Shown here one piece after another: positions 9,127 to 17,616 of a stretch of 64,000 bases of DNA. The stretch lies in contig NZ_QEKY01000011.1 of NCBI RefSeq assembly GCF_003096695.1, positions 1 through 64,000 on the forward strand. The letters are read 5' to 3'. The position numbers and the translations under genes are program-made. Below the pieces are notes generated by a model. It worked only from the letters and a program-made list of their open reading frames with translations, had not been told where the DNA came from and ran no database searches. The DNA is from Porphyromonas loveana (GTDB lineage Bacteria > Bacteroidota > Bacteroidia > Bacteroidales > Porphyromonadaceae). Every line of letters starts with the position of its first letter. The first letter of the stretch is position 1.

Positions 9127-9918
9127 ATGAATAAAATCATATCTAAAGAGTACTTTTCGGCCCATGTAATCAAGCTGGAAGTAGAGGCTCCACGTATCGC
9201 CCGATCACGAAGAGCCGGACATTTCGTCATTATCCGCGTAGGCGAGAAAGGCGAGCGCATCCCGCTCACCATTGCTCAGGCCGACTCAGAGCGCGGTACC
9301 ATCACCTTAGTAGTGCAGACTGTGGGCAAATCGTCCAAGAAGCTGGCCGAGCTTGAAGAAGGCGACTACATCACCGACGTCGTGGGGCCATTGGGTCAGA
9401 GTACCCATATAGAACGCGTGGGCACAGTGGTCTGTGCCGGGGGCGGCGTAGGCGTGGCTCCTCTGTTACCGATCGTGGAGGCTTTTCACAAAGCCGGCAA
9501 CAGGGTGATCGTGGTCTTGGCCGCACGCACCAAGGATCTGGTGATCCTGGAGGAGCAGATGCGCGCCCATAGCGATGAGGTCATCATCATGACGGACGAC
9601 GGATCATACGGCACCAAGGGATTGGTAACGGACGGAGTGGAGAGCGTGATCAAACGCGAAGAGGTGAACCTATGCGTCACCATCGGCCCCGCCGTGATGA
9701 TGAAGTTCGTATCCCTGCTGACCAAGCAATACAACGTCCCCACCATAGCCTCGCTCAACACCATCATGGTGGACGGCACGGGTATGTGTGGTGCCTGCCG
9801 CATCACGGTGGGAGGACAGACGAAGTTTGTCTGTGTGGATGGCCCCGAATTCGATGCCCATCAGGTGGACTTCGACGAGATGATCATGCGCCTCGGTGCC
9901 TACCGCGAAATGGAATAA
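9127..9918 (+). CDS. NfnA/SudB-like FAD- and [2Fe-2S]-containing oxidoreductase subunit
   Basis: 263-residue protein of the ferredoxin-NADP+ reductase / dihydroorotate dehydrogenase electron-transfer subunit family. The N-terminal FAD-binding barrel contains ERIPLTIAQ, the NAD(P)-binding fold contains the glycine-rich VCAGGGVGVAPLLPI, and the C-terminus carries a [2Fe-2S] cluster segment (DGTGMCGACR...FVCVDGPEF). That segment resembles NfnA, where an Asp and three Cys bind the cluster. Paired with the next gene it should form an NADH-dependent ferredoxin:NADP+ oxidoreductase (electron-bifurcating Nfn) or a sulfide dehydrogenase-type complex. I chose ATG 9127 because homologues begin MxKIxxKE and the upstream codons derive from a dispersed repeat. 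Which electron partners it uses cannot be read from sequence. Confidence 0.85.
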   Translation: MNKIISKEYFSAHVIKLEVEAPRIARSRRAGHFVIIRVGEKGERIPLTIAQADSERGTITLVVQTVGKSSKKLAELEEGDYITDVVGPLGQSTHIERVGTVVCAGGGVGVAPLLPIVEAFHKAGNRVIVVLAARTKDLVILEEQMRAHSDEVIIMTDDGSYGTKGLVTDGVESVIKREEVNLCVTIGPAVMMKFVSLLTKQYNVPTIASLNTIMVDGTGMCGACRITVGGQTKFVCVDGPEFDAHQVDFDEMIMRLGAYREME

Positions 9919-9943
9919 CCCCCTCTCGATACCATTACTCGAC

Positions 9944-11416
9944 ATGACTACAGAAGAACTGATCGGTCTGCGCCGCTCCCAACCGTGGAGAGAAGAGTTG
10001 CGCAGCACACTCAAGAATAAAGAGCGTATGATGCGCCCGCGGGCTGTCATGCCCGAACTCGATCCCGTGTACCGAAGCACGACGATCAACGAGGAAGTGA
10101 ATCAGGGACTATCCCTCGAAGCGGCTCGTGCCGAAGCTACCCGATGCCTCGACTGCCCGCAGCCGACCTGCATGGGGGGCTGCCCCGTGGGCATCCACAT
10201 CCCCACCTTCATTAAGCAGATCGAGGTGGGAGAGATCCTCGATGCTGCCACCACTCTGCGCGAGACCAGCTCGCTGCCTGCCGTATGCGGTCGCGTGTGT
10301 CCGCAGGAGAAGCAGTGCGAGAGTCGTTGTATCTATACGAAGATGAACAAGCCGGCTGTGGCCATCGGCTTCTTGGAACGCTTTGCCGCCGACTACGAGC
10401 GTGAGCAGGGTGCACTCAAGGTGCCCGAAATGCTGCCGCATAACGGTGTGAAGGTGGCTGTGATCGGTAGCGGACCTGCAGGACTTTCCTTCGCGGGCGA
10501 CATGGCAAAGCTGGGCTACGACGTGACGGTCTTCGAGGCGCTGCACGAAATCGGCGGTGTGCTCAAGTACGGGATACCGGAGTTTCGTCTGCCGAATAGA
10601 ATCGTGGACTCGGAGATCAACCTCCTCGAAGAGATGGGCGTGAAGTTCGAGACCAACACGATCGTTGGGCGCACGATCACCTATGACGACCTCCATGCCG
10701 CAGGATATCGCGGCCTTTTCGTGGGTAGCGGTGCGGGGTTGCCCAACTTTATGAACATACCGGGCGAAAACCTCGTGGGCATAATGTCCTCCAACGAGTA
10801 TCTGACCCGCGTGAATCTGATGCATGCCAGCCAGAGCGACAGCGACACCCCCGTCTTCAAAGGCAAGCACGTGGCGGTCGTTGGCGGTGGCAATACGGCC
10901 ATGGACTCGGTGCGCACGGCCAAGCGTCTCGGTGCCGAACGGGCGATGATCGTCTATCGCCGCAGCGAAGAAGAGATGCCCGCCCGACTCGAAGAGGTGA
11001 AGCATGCCAAGGAGGAAGGCGTGGAATTCCTGACACTACACAACCCCATCGAATACATGGGTAACGATCGTGGCAGGGTAACTGCCATGCGTCTGCAAAA
11101 AATGGAGCTGGGCGAACCGGATGCCGGCGGGCGTCGCCGACCGGTGGCTATCACAGGTGCCATAGAGGAGATACCGGTGGACGAGGTGATCGTGAGCATC
11201 GGCGTGTCGCCCAATCCACTCATCCCGCGCACCATTGCGGGGCTGGAAGTAACGAGCAAGGGCACCATCGTCGTGAACGAGGTGAACCAGACGGCTCTGC
11301 CCGATGTCTTTGCCGGTGGCGATATCGTCCGTGGCGGCGCCACGGTGATCCTGGCGATGGGCGACGGACGCAAGGCGGCAGCGGCCATGCACGAGTACTT
11401 GAGTCCTACCTCCTAA
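9944..11416 (+). CDS. gltA: NfnB / glutamate synthase small-subunit-like flavoprotein
   Basis: 490-residue flavoprotein of the GltD-like family, often annotated homotetrameric NADPH glutamate synthase. The N-terminal domain has two cysteine groups for [4Fe-4S] clusters (CLDCPQPTCMGGCPVG and CGRVCPQEKQCESRC). The first dinucleotide-binding motif VIGSGPAGLSFAGDMA binds FAD, the second VVGGGNTAMDSVRTA binds NAD(P)H, and the C-terminal GGDIVRGGATVILAMGDG closes the FAD site. It lies 25 bp after the small subunit, as in Nfn and sulfide dehydrogenase operons, and no large GltB-type glutaminase subunit is nearby. An Nfn-type transhydrogenase role is therefore more likely than glutamate synthesis. 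Start chosen at ATG 9944, just after the upstream stop. Confidence 0.85.
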   Translation: MTTEELIGLRRSQPWREELRSTLKNKERMMRPRAVMPELDPVYRSTTINEEVNQGLSLEAARAEATRCLDCPQPTCMGGCPVGIHIPTFIKQIEVGEILDAATTLRETSSLPAVCGRVCPQEKQCESRCIYTKMNKPAVAIGFLERFAADYEREQGALKVPEMLPHNGVKVAVIGSGPAGLSFAGDMAKLGYDVTVFEALHEIGGVLKYGIPEFRLPNRIVDSEINLLEEMGVKFETNTIVGRTITYDDLHAAGYRGLFVGSGAGLPNFMNIPGENLVGIMSSNEYLTRVNLMHASQSDSDTPVFKGKHVAVVGGGNTAMDSVRTAKRLGAERAMIVYRRSEEEMPARLEEVKHAKEEGVEFLTLHNPIEYMGNDRGRVTAMRLQKMELGEPDAGGRRRPVAITGAIEEIPVDEVIVSIGVSPNPLIPRTIAGLEVTSKGTIVVNEVNQTALPDVFAGGDIVRGGATVILAMGDGRKAAAAMHEYLSPTS

Positions 11417-11444
11417 GGGAAGACTACTCGACGAAAAGGAGACT

Positions 11445-13964
11445 ATGCGCTATGCCGAGGTCCTCATACCATTAGCCCTCGAAGGCAGCTTCCACTATCG
11501 ACTGCCCGAGGAGATGGCCGACAAGGCCGTCGTGGGGATGCGCTGTGTGGTGCCATTCGGAGCCAAGCGATACTATACGGGGATCATCATCGGTCTGACG
11601 GACACTCGGCCTCATCTACAAGTTTCTTTCAAGGAGGTCATGCTCCTACCTGACGATAAGCCGTCAGTCACTGCATCACAACTGAGTCTGTGGCAGTGGC
11701 TGTCGGCTTATTATATATGTATGCCGGGAGAAGTGCTGCGAACCGCCGTTCCTTCGGCCTTGCTTCCGGAGAGCCGGACAGTCATTCACTACGATACGGA
11801 TTTCGTAGCCGACAGCAAACTCAGCACAGAGGAGCAGGAACTGTTAGACATCTTAGAAGCAGGGAAAGGGAAGACCTATACGCTGGATGCCCTCCAGCGG
11901 GCTATTGGCAAACGAGCCATCAAGGCTTTTACCTCGCTGGTAGAGCGCGGAGCCATACGATTGGAGGAGGAGGTGAAGAGCCGATACAAGCCGAAGACGG
12001 AAGTATTCGTCCGCTTGGATGCCACTTATCAGTCAGAAGAAACCTTCGGGACGCTCCTCGACAGCCTCCGTCGAGCACCGAAACAATCGGCTCTGCTACT
12101 ACATTGGGCAGAACTTGTATCCGAACGGGATCTGCCCTACTCCTCACCCATGCCACTGCGACTGCTCATAAATGCAGACGATCATGACCGAACAACGTTC
12201 GCTGCCCTCCGAAAAAAGGAGATCTTCCGGACGGAAGCGATCTCCCTTTCGGAGCTGCACGCCGGCACAATCGGGCAAGAATTTCGACTGTGGGGTGCGG
12301 AAGAGAACGAAGAGAGCGACCGAAGGGAAGAAGATGAGGGACAAGCGACCGAAAAAGTCTCCTCACCATTGCCCGAAGCGCCAATCTCACTCTTATACAC
12401 GCACGACTTCCGTCGCAAGGAGGAACAGCTCTTGGCATGGACGGAAGAGGTTATACGCGAGGGTGGAGAAGTCCTATTCCTTTCTCCGGAAGCCAACAAG
12501 CGCGGAGGCTGTAACAGCCTGACTTCGCGCATGGCAGCACGGCTGGGCAGTCGTCTACTCACCTACCATGCCTTCGAGACTGATGCCAAACGGGTCGAGG
12601 TATGGAACCGACTGGCGCTATCGGATGAACCATGTGCAGTGCTGGGTATGCGATCGGCTCTCTTCCTACCGTTCCATAATCTGCACCTCATCATTGTGGA
12701 CGAAGAGCAAGAATACCTCTACAAACAGCAAGATCCCGCACCACGTTTTCACGCTCGACAAGTGGCCGTCCGTATGGGGAAGCTTCACAACTGTCCTGTA
12801 GTATTGGCATCGGTCACGCCTTCCGGCGAGATACTCCAACAGGTGCGAGACGGCAACTGCCAATTAATCACTTGGCCGGATGATGAGGTGCGCCCTGTGT
12901 TCGATTTGGAAATAATCGACATGGGGAAGATGCGCAAGCAAAGACAAGTGGGATTCGACGAACTGCTCACTTTTCCACTGACGGCTGCCATCGAAGATAC
13001 TATCCGCAGAAAGAAAATGGCGGTGGTACTCCAAAACAGAAGAGGCTTTGCCCCCTATATCATTTGCAACGCTTGTGGCGAAAAGTTGCGCTGCATCCAC
13101 TGCGACGTGAGCCTCACCTACCACAAGCGAACGGGGATGCTCGTCTGTCATTATTGCGGCTACAGCCGTCCCTATCCGAGCATATGCCCGTCCTGCAAAC
13201 AGCAGTCGCAAGCAGGAGCACGAAGCACATTGCAGCCGAATGGGTTCGGAGCGGAACGAATGGAAGAGGAGCTGAAAGCACACTTCCCACACGCTTCTAT
13301 TCTCCGGATGGACAGTGATATGGCGATGAGCCGAACGAAGATGGAAGAGGCTTTGGGTAGATTGGGAAATAACGAGGTGGATATTCTCGTGGGCACGCAG
13401 CTCATCAAAGGTCAACCCTACAACGACAACGTGGGCATGGTGGCAGTAACGCAATTGGATAGTATCCTGGGATTTCCCGATTTCAGGGCATACGAACGTG
13501 CTTTCCAGCTGCTATATCAGCTCATGCTCAGGAGTAGAGCGCCCAAACTCTACGTACAAACCAACAATCCGGACAACCCCTTCTTGGAGATCTTACGGCG
13601 AGGAGACTATCGGGCTTTCGTCAGAAAACAATTGGAGGAGCGACAAATGTTTTTCTTCCCGCCGTACTGTCGCATGATAAGGATTGAGTTTCGCGCATCA
13701 GAAGAGCAGCTCGCTGAGCGCATAGCACACGACTTCGCGTCGTCTCTCAAGCCCCACCTGCCGCAAGAAAGTCTGTCACAAGTTTTGATTCCGGCCGTAA
13801 GCCGCATTCGCAATGCGTTCATTCGCGCACTTTTGCTTCGCCTGCCGCTTTCATTTTCAGTGTCGGCTATCAGAAATCTTCTCAGCTCTGTACGCACAGC
13901 ACTACCCGCCCGCACACCAGAGTACAAACGTGTGCGCGTCGTCTTCGACGTAGATCCGCTTTAA
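11445..13964 (+). CDS. priA: Primosomal protein PriA, helicase motifs degenerate
   Basis: 839-residue PriA homologue, the protein that recognises stalled forks and reloads the replicative helicase. It has the N-terminal 3'-DNA-binding domain (RYAEVLIPLALEGSFHYRLP), a DEAD-like fold and the zinc-binding cysteine cluster (CNACGEKLRCIHC and CHYCG...CPSC). The helicase core is eroded. Where Walker A (GVTGSGKTE) should stand, residues 319-327 read THDFRRKEE; motif II is DEEQ (419-422) rather than DEEH; motif III is ASVTPS rather than GSATPS; motif VI (QVAGRAGR) reads QLMLRSRA at 692-699. The reading frame is intact, so a fork-binding or scaffolding role without ATP-driven unwinding is plausible. 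It starts 29 bp after the nfn pair, probably in one transcript. Confidence 0.88.
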   Translation: MRYAEVLIPLALEGSFHYRLPEEMADKAVVGMRCVVPFGAKRYYTGIIIGLTDTRPHLQVSFKEVMLLPDDKPSVTASQLSLWQWLSAYYICMPGEVLRTAVPSALLPESRTVIHYDTDFVADSKLSTEEQELLDILEAGKGKTYTLDALQRAIGKRAIKAFTSLVERGAIRLEEEVKSRYKPKTEVFVRLDATYQSEETFGTLLDSLRRAPKQSALLLHWAELVSERDLPYSSPMPLRLLINADDHDRTTFAALRKKEIFRTEAISLSELHAGTIGQEFRLWGAEENEESDRREEDEGQATEKVSSPLPEAPISLLYTHDFRRKEEQLLAWTEEVIREGGEVLFLSPEANKRGGCNSLTSRMAARLGSRLLTYHAFETDAKRVEVWNRLALSDEPCAVLGMRSALFLPFHNLHLIIVDEEQEYLYKQQDPAPRFHARQVAVRMGKLHNCPVVLASVTPSGEILQQVRDGNCQLITWPDDEVRPVFDLEIIDMGKMRKQRQVGFDELLTFPLTAAIEDTIRRKKMAVVLQNRRGFAPYIICNACGEKLRCIHCDVSLTYHKRTGMLVCHYCGYSRPYPSICPSCKQQSQAGARSTLQPNGFGAERMEEELKAHFPHASILRMDSDMAMSRTKMEEALGRLGNNEVDILVGTQLIKGQPYNDNVGMVAVTQLDSILGFPDFRAYERAFQLLYQLMLRSRAPKLYVQTNNPDNPFLEILRRGDYRAFVRKQLEERQMFFFPPYCRMIRIEFRASEEQLAERIAHDFASSLKPHLPQESLSQVLIPAVSRIRNAFIRALLLRLPLSFSVSAIRNLLSSVRTALPARTPEYKRVRVVFDVDPL

Positions 13965-13989
13965 CGATCAGACGTTACCAAAGAGGTCT

Positions 13990-14385
13990 TCACTCAGGCA
14001 CCCCCAACGAAAGGCGCAGCCGACCGATCAGATTGTTCCAGAAATGCTCTGTGTCCTCCGCCTCATCCGGCGTAATGTAGTCGATGATTTCCAAGGATTT
14101 CCCACCGGTCAGCTCCGAATGATGAATGACAAATTCGAAACAAGCGTGCTGATCGCGATCACGGTGCCACTGAAAACGAATCAATTCACCCTCTCGTTGT
14201 TCAAGAATTGAGGCCTTTTCACCATTATGCTTGTCCCACTGAAAATAAAAATCACCGTTGTCGTCCAATTTTACGTCGTGGGCAAACCATTCTGACAAGC
14301 CATCGGGTGTGCTCAAATGGCGCCACAAGCTACGCGTCGATACCCGATCGAAGACATACTCCAGTTGTAACTTATTCTTTTCCAT
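13990..14385 (-). CDS. START-like domain protein (AHSA1/SRPBCC fold)
   Basis: 131 residues. The sequence pattern LEYVFDRVSTRSLWRHLSTPDGLSEWF near the start, followed by alternating strands and a C-terminal helix (FWNNLIGRLRLSLG), is typical of the small START-like proteins conserved across Bacteroidetes. These have a helix-grip fold with a hydrophobic ligand pocket; the ligand is unknown. No signal peptide, so cytoplasmic. I chose the second Met (14385, MEKNKLQLEY) because family members begin there. It is convergent with priA, with 25 bp between the stops. Confidence 0.75.
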   Translation of the reverse strand: MEKNKLQLEYVFDRVSTRSLWRHLSTPDGLSEWFAHDVKLDDNGDFYFQWDKHNGEKASILEQREGELIRFQWHRDRDQHACFEFVIHHSELTGGKSLEIIDYITPDEAEDTEHFWNNLIGRLRLSLGVPE

Positions 14386-14452
14386 AAACGAGCTGTTTCT
14401 AATAAACACAGGCCAATATAGTATTTTTCACCGAAACAACAAGGGGGTTCTG

Positions 14453-15085
14453 TTAAATTCTTTTCTCCTCGACAAGCAAAACTATACGTTCTGTCAGGGC
14501 ATCTTCGGCGTTTTTCTCAGGATTGTATCGCGTCCTGAGGCTTGCCCCATAAAGATTCGCGAAGAGATTCCACCATCCGGCTTTCCATCTGCCAAAAAAA
14601 GCTTTGAGCAGTTGGTAACTGCTCTGGGCACATTGTCGATCGATTAGTTTGATGACTAATTTTCCCTGGCGGAGTGTCAGTTTTTTCATTTCCGGCATAT
14701 ACTGCCCTTTAAGCTCCTTCTCCATTCGTTTCAAGTGGAGCTGTCGGCTCTTATCATCGGGGAGCGTCTCCATATATTCATAGGTCTCGATGAGCGTGGC
14801 AGCAATCATCTTGGCATAAGGCAAGGCGCGCTTTACATCACGAATCAGTCGCCACAGCTCCTGACGCTCCGCCGGAGTCAATTGCCGCGACTTGTATTTT
14901 TTCTTGCTCACCCACACCTGCGGCAGATCAATGTCGTAGAGCGTATCTCCCTTCTCGACCGTAACGACAGAATAACGCATCATCGAGTCCGGCAAAGCCA
15001 AACGAGGCTCCTGCGCATACAGTCCTCCAAAGAGCGAAAGATGTGCCACGAACAGAAAAAGCAAGACTAATATTCTCCTAAACAT
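14453..15085 (-). CDS. DUF4294 family exported protein
   Basis: 210-residue protein with a signal peptide (about residues 1-24, LVLLFLFVAHLSLFGGLYAQ). The core VEKGDTLYDIDLPQVWV, then RLIRDVKRALPYAKMIAATL and the helical KRMEKELKGQYMPEMKKLTLRQGKLVIKL, follows the DUF4294 pattern found in Bacteroidetes. Function is unknown; the protein should be periplasmic. It is followed after 67 bp by the START-like gene on the same strand, an arrangement I would expect to be co-transcribed. Confidence 0.7.
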   Translation of the reverse strand: MFRRILVLLFLFVAHLSLFGGLYAQEPRLALPDSMMRYSVVTVEKGDTLYDIDLPQVWVSKKKYKSRQLTPAERQELWRLIRDVKRALPYAKMIAATLIETYEYMETLPDDKSRQLHLKRMEKELKGQYMPEMKKLTLRQGKLVIKLIDRQCAQSSYQLLKAFFGRWKAGWWNLFANLYGASLRTRYNPEKNAEDALTERIVLLVEEKRI

Positions 15086-15230
15086 ATTCCAAACATATAA
15101 AAAACATTCAGAGCCCTAATGTGTTCAGTCACACCGATTAAACGTTGCAGTGACACAAAGACTGATAAAAAGCATCGGAGCTACACGCAAAAAGCGTACA
15201 GCTCCGATAAAGATTTCTGACCGAAAAGTC

Positions 15231-16532
15231 TTATTGTTTGTCGAATCGGCGACGAACTTCCGCTTCCAAAGCCGGACGGAAATCGGGATGCGCGATGGCA
15301 GTTAGGGCCTCAGCACGCTTACGAAGCGTCGCACCACGGAGACGAGCCACTCCGTACTCTGTCACCACATAGTCTACCTCGTTTCGCCCCGTGGTCACAC
15401 AAGTACCTTCTTTCAAGAGAGGAACGATACGGCTTTCGGTCCCTTTCTTGGCCGTACTGGGGATAGCCATGATGGAAATACCACCCTTGGAACGTTTGGC
15501 ACCACGGAAGAAATCCACTTGACCGCCACTACCGCTGAACTGTTCGTAGCCGATGGACTCGGAAGCGGCCTGCCCCATGAGATCCATCTCCAGACAAGAA
15601 TTGATGGAAACCATATTATCATTCTTACCGATTATGTCTGCACTATTGGTATAGTCCACGGGATAACATTCGATCATCGGATTGTTATTGACGAAGTCGT
15701 ATAGTTCCTTGGATCCAAAGATAAGCGATGTAACAACCTTACCCGGGTGAAGCGTCTTTTTAGACCCGTTAATAACGCCCTTGCGGATCATACGCATCAC
15801 ACCATCTGTGAACATCTCCGTATGAATACCCAAGTCCTTATGACCTTCCAAGGCTCGCAATACAGCATCGGGGATACCGCCGATACCAAGCTGCAAGGTG
15901 TCACCGTCTTTGATAAGAGAGGCACAGTTCTGTCCGATCTTGAGCTCAACATCACTGATCGCAGGAGGGAGAACCTCAGCGATAGGCTCATCCACTTCTA
16001 TAATATGGTGCAGTTTGGATACGTGAATCAAGTTCTCACCTCCGATAAAAGGCATCTGCTTGTTTACTTCAGCAACTACCACCGGAGCACATTCGGCTGC
16101 AGCCTTCGTATAGTCACAGGCCACACCGAAAGAGCAATAGCCCTCTGCGTTGGGAGCAGACACCTGTACTACGGCAACATCCAGCGGGAAAAATCCTTGA
16201 CGGAAGAGTTCGGGCACTTCATGGAAGTGACAGGGGATGAAATCGACACGGCGGTCACAATACGCGGGACGGGAGTTCCCTTCAAGAAAGTTGAGCGTAG
16301 GATGTACATGCGGTCTCATTTCGGGGAGGAGATGCGGCGCATCGCCGAAATAAAGCATGTGAAAAACTGTGATATCCTCCAGTTTCTCGCGCTGACGATG
16401 CATCGCTTGAGAAAAACGGGCAGGAGCTCCGGCAGCATGTCCGAATACTACTTTAGTTCCGAGCTTCAGAGTCTTCAAGACAGCCTCGTCTGCCGAGCAA
16501 ACACGCTGTTGGTAAAGTTCTTGCCATTCCAT
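15231..16532 (-). CDS. 4-hydroxybutyrate CoA-transferase / acetyl-CoA hydrolase family
   Basis: 433-residue family I CoA-transferase. Conserved features are an N-terminal VFGHAAGAPARF segment, the LGIGGIPDAVL loop and the EVDYVVTEYGVARLRG block near the C-terminus. The active-site Glu forms the CoA thioester in this family. Such enzymes move CoA between acetyl- or butyryl-CoA and 4-hydroxybutyrate or butyrate, and in P. gingivalis they belong to the amino-acid fermentation route to butyrate. I recall a homologue in strain 33277 tested for butyryl-CoA:acetate transfer. A -7 box (TATTTTTG on the minus strand, 16599-16606) lies about 67 bp upstream. Substrate choice cannot be read from sequence. 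Confidence 0.82.
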   Translation of the reverse strand: MEWQELYQQRVCSADEAVLKTLKLGTKVVFGHAAGAPARFSQAMHRQREKLEDITVFHMLYFGDAPHLLPEMRPHVHPTLNFLEGNSRPAYCDRRVDFIPCHFHEVPELFRQGFFPLDVAVVQVSAPNAEGYCSFGVACDYTKAAAECAPVVVAEVNKQMPFIGGENLIHVSKLHHIIEVDEPIAEVLPPAISDVELKIGQNCASLIKDGDTLQLGIGGIPDAVLRALEGHKDLGIHTEMFTDGVMRMIRKGVINGSKKTLHPGKVVTSLIFGSKELYDFVNNNPMIECYPVDYTNSADIIGKNDNMVSINSCLEMDLMGQAASESIGYEQFSGSGGQVDFFRGAKRSKGGISIMAIPSTAKKGTESRIVPLLKEGTCVTTGRNEVDYVVTEYGVARLRGATLRKRAEALTAIAHPDFRPALEAEVRRRFDKQ

Positions 16533-16690
16533 AATGATCTGAGAAATATGATTTGAGAGTTAGATGAAAGATGCGTGCGGCCATACGCACAGCGGGGACA
16601 AAAATAACATTTTTCGGCAGTTACCGTGCAGAAAACAATCTTGATTACCCCTTAAATTGCAAAGCAGCACGAGGTCGCAACAGAAAGGGT

Positions 16691-16738
16691 AAGAAAAAAT
16701 GACAAAGCCCCATCATCTAAACTGAAGGGGCTTTGTCA
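16691..16738 (-). terminator. Rho-independent terminator of the ribosomal L28 block
   Basis: A perfect 12-bp stem (TGACAAAGCCCC / GGGGCTTTGTCA, 16700-16711 with 16727-16738) is followed on the minus strand by six T residues. It lies about 40 bp beyond the DUF4295 stop and closes the rpmB-rpmG-DUF4295 transcript. Confidence 0.8.
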
Positions 16739-16779
16739 GAATGCCTATGCACTCTCCGTTATGTCGAAGAGAGGAGATC

Positions 16780-16929
16780 TTACTTGAAGAAATCTTGTAC
16801 AGCTTCGTTAGGTACCATTTCTTCTTGAAAAACGTAGGCACCTGTCTTAGGAGACTTGACCATCTTAATTACCTTAGAATAGGTACGGCCATCACCTTTT
16901 TTAAATGTTGCAACCGATTTTTTTGCCAT
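16780..16929 (-). CDS. DUF4295 small basic protein
   Basis: A 49-residue, lysine-rich ORF too short for most gene callers: MAKKSVATFKKGDGRTY..., ending EEMVPNEAVQDFFK. This matches the DUF4295 family, small ribosome-associated-looking proteins found after rpmG in most Bacteroidetes. It follows rpmG by 17 bp on the minus strand and is followed by a strong terminator. Its place in the block and the shared MAKK start with L33 suggest a ribosomal or translation-linked role, which is unproven. Confidence 0.85.
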   Translation of the reverse strand: MAKKSVATFKKGDGRTYSKVIKMVKSPKTGAYVFQEEMVPNEAVQDFFK

Positions 16930-16946
16930 TGTCTATATCTCCTATA

Positions 16947-17135
16947 TTACTTGATTTCCTTATGAACGGTCATACGTCTCAAGATCGGATTGTACTTCTT
17001 CAGCTCCATACGTTGAGTCGTATTCTTTCTGTTCTTCGTAGTGATGTAGCGAGAAATACCCGGCATACCACTTTCTTTGTGCTCAGTGCACTCAAGGATG
17101 ACCTGCACCCTGTTACCTTTTGCTTTCTTTGCCAT
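16947..17135 (-). CDS. rpmG: 50S ribosomal protein L33
   Basis: 62 residues ([16 protein letters not shown]...), full length for L33. It contains the [19 protein letters not shown] block near the tRNA E-site. Only one cysteine (in LECTEH) is present, so it is the C- form lacking the four-cysteine zinc ribbon and does not need zinc. It lies 19 bp after rpmB and 17 bp before the DUF4295 gene in one transcript. Confidence 0.96.
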   Translation of the reverse strand: MAKKAKGNRVQVILECTEHKESGMPGISRYITTKNRKNTTQRMELKKYNPILRRMTVHKEIK

Positions 17136-17154
17136 GACAGAATATCTCCCTTAA

Positions 17155-17394
17155 TTATGCGTTTAAGAAACCCTTTTCAGCCGCACGCTTGATGGCAGCA
17201 TCAAGGCCGATCTTGTTGATGAGGCGCAGCCCGGCAGCCGAAATCCTCAAGACAACCCAGCAGTCCTGCTCTACCCAATAGAACTTCTTTCTGAAAAGAT
17301 TGACATCAAACGTACGCTTCGTTCTTCTCTTGGAGTGAGAAACGTTGTTGCCAACCATTGCCTTTTTGCCGGTAATCTGACAAATCTTTGACAT
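17155..17394 (-). CDS. rpmB: 50S ribosomal protein L28
   Basis: 79-residue L28: [27 protein letters not shown] is the family's N-terminal signature, followed by the basic [12 protein letters not shown] strand and a C-terminal [16 protein letters not shown] helix. It sits on the large subunit near the E-site together with L33. First gene of the rpmB-rpmG-DUF4295 operon, with 222 bp to the upstream phosphate-transporter gene. Confidence 0.97.
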   Translation of the reverse strand: MSKICQITGKKAMVGNNVSHSKRRTKRTFDVNLFRKKFYWVEQDCWVVLRISAAGLRLINKIGLDAAIKRAAEKGFLNA

Positions 17395-17616
17395 TGCTAT
17401 TTCGTTATTTAGTTATTATCTTTCTTGTTTCTTAGGGCAGCCTGTAGCATCATTAAGCGCCATAATTGGGTTGCAAAGTAAGGCATATTTTTTCTCACAC
17501 ACAAGCTTTTACCCATTTTTTCGCGCCGATCTCCTTTTTTGCCTATTGATTAATCGTTTTTTCGCCTCCTGTTTGAGGCGTCAGTTTTTGCTCAGAAGCA
17601 TTAGTCCGAGTAACTA

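Noticed and set aside
17540-17600. Hairpin CGCCTC/GAGGCG after the phosphate-transporter gene as its terminator
   Set aside because: The T run follows on the plus strand, the wrong direction for the minus-strand gene, and the stem is only 6 bp.
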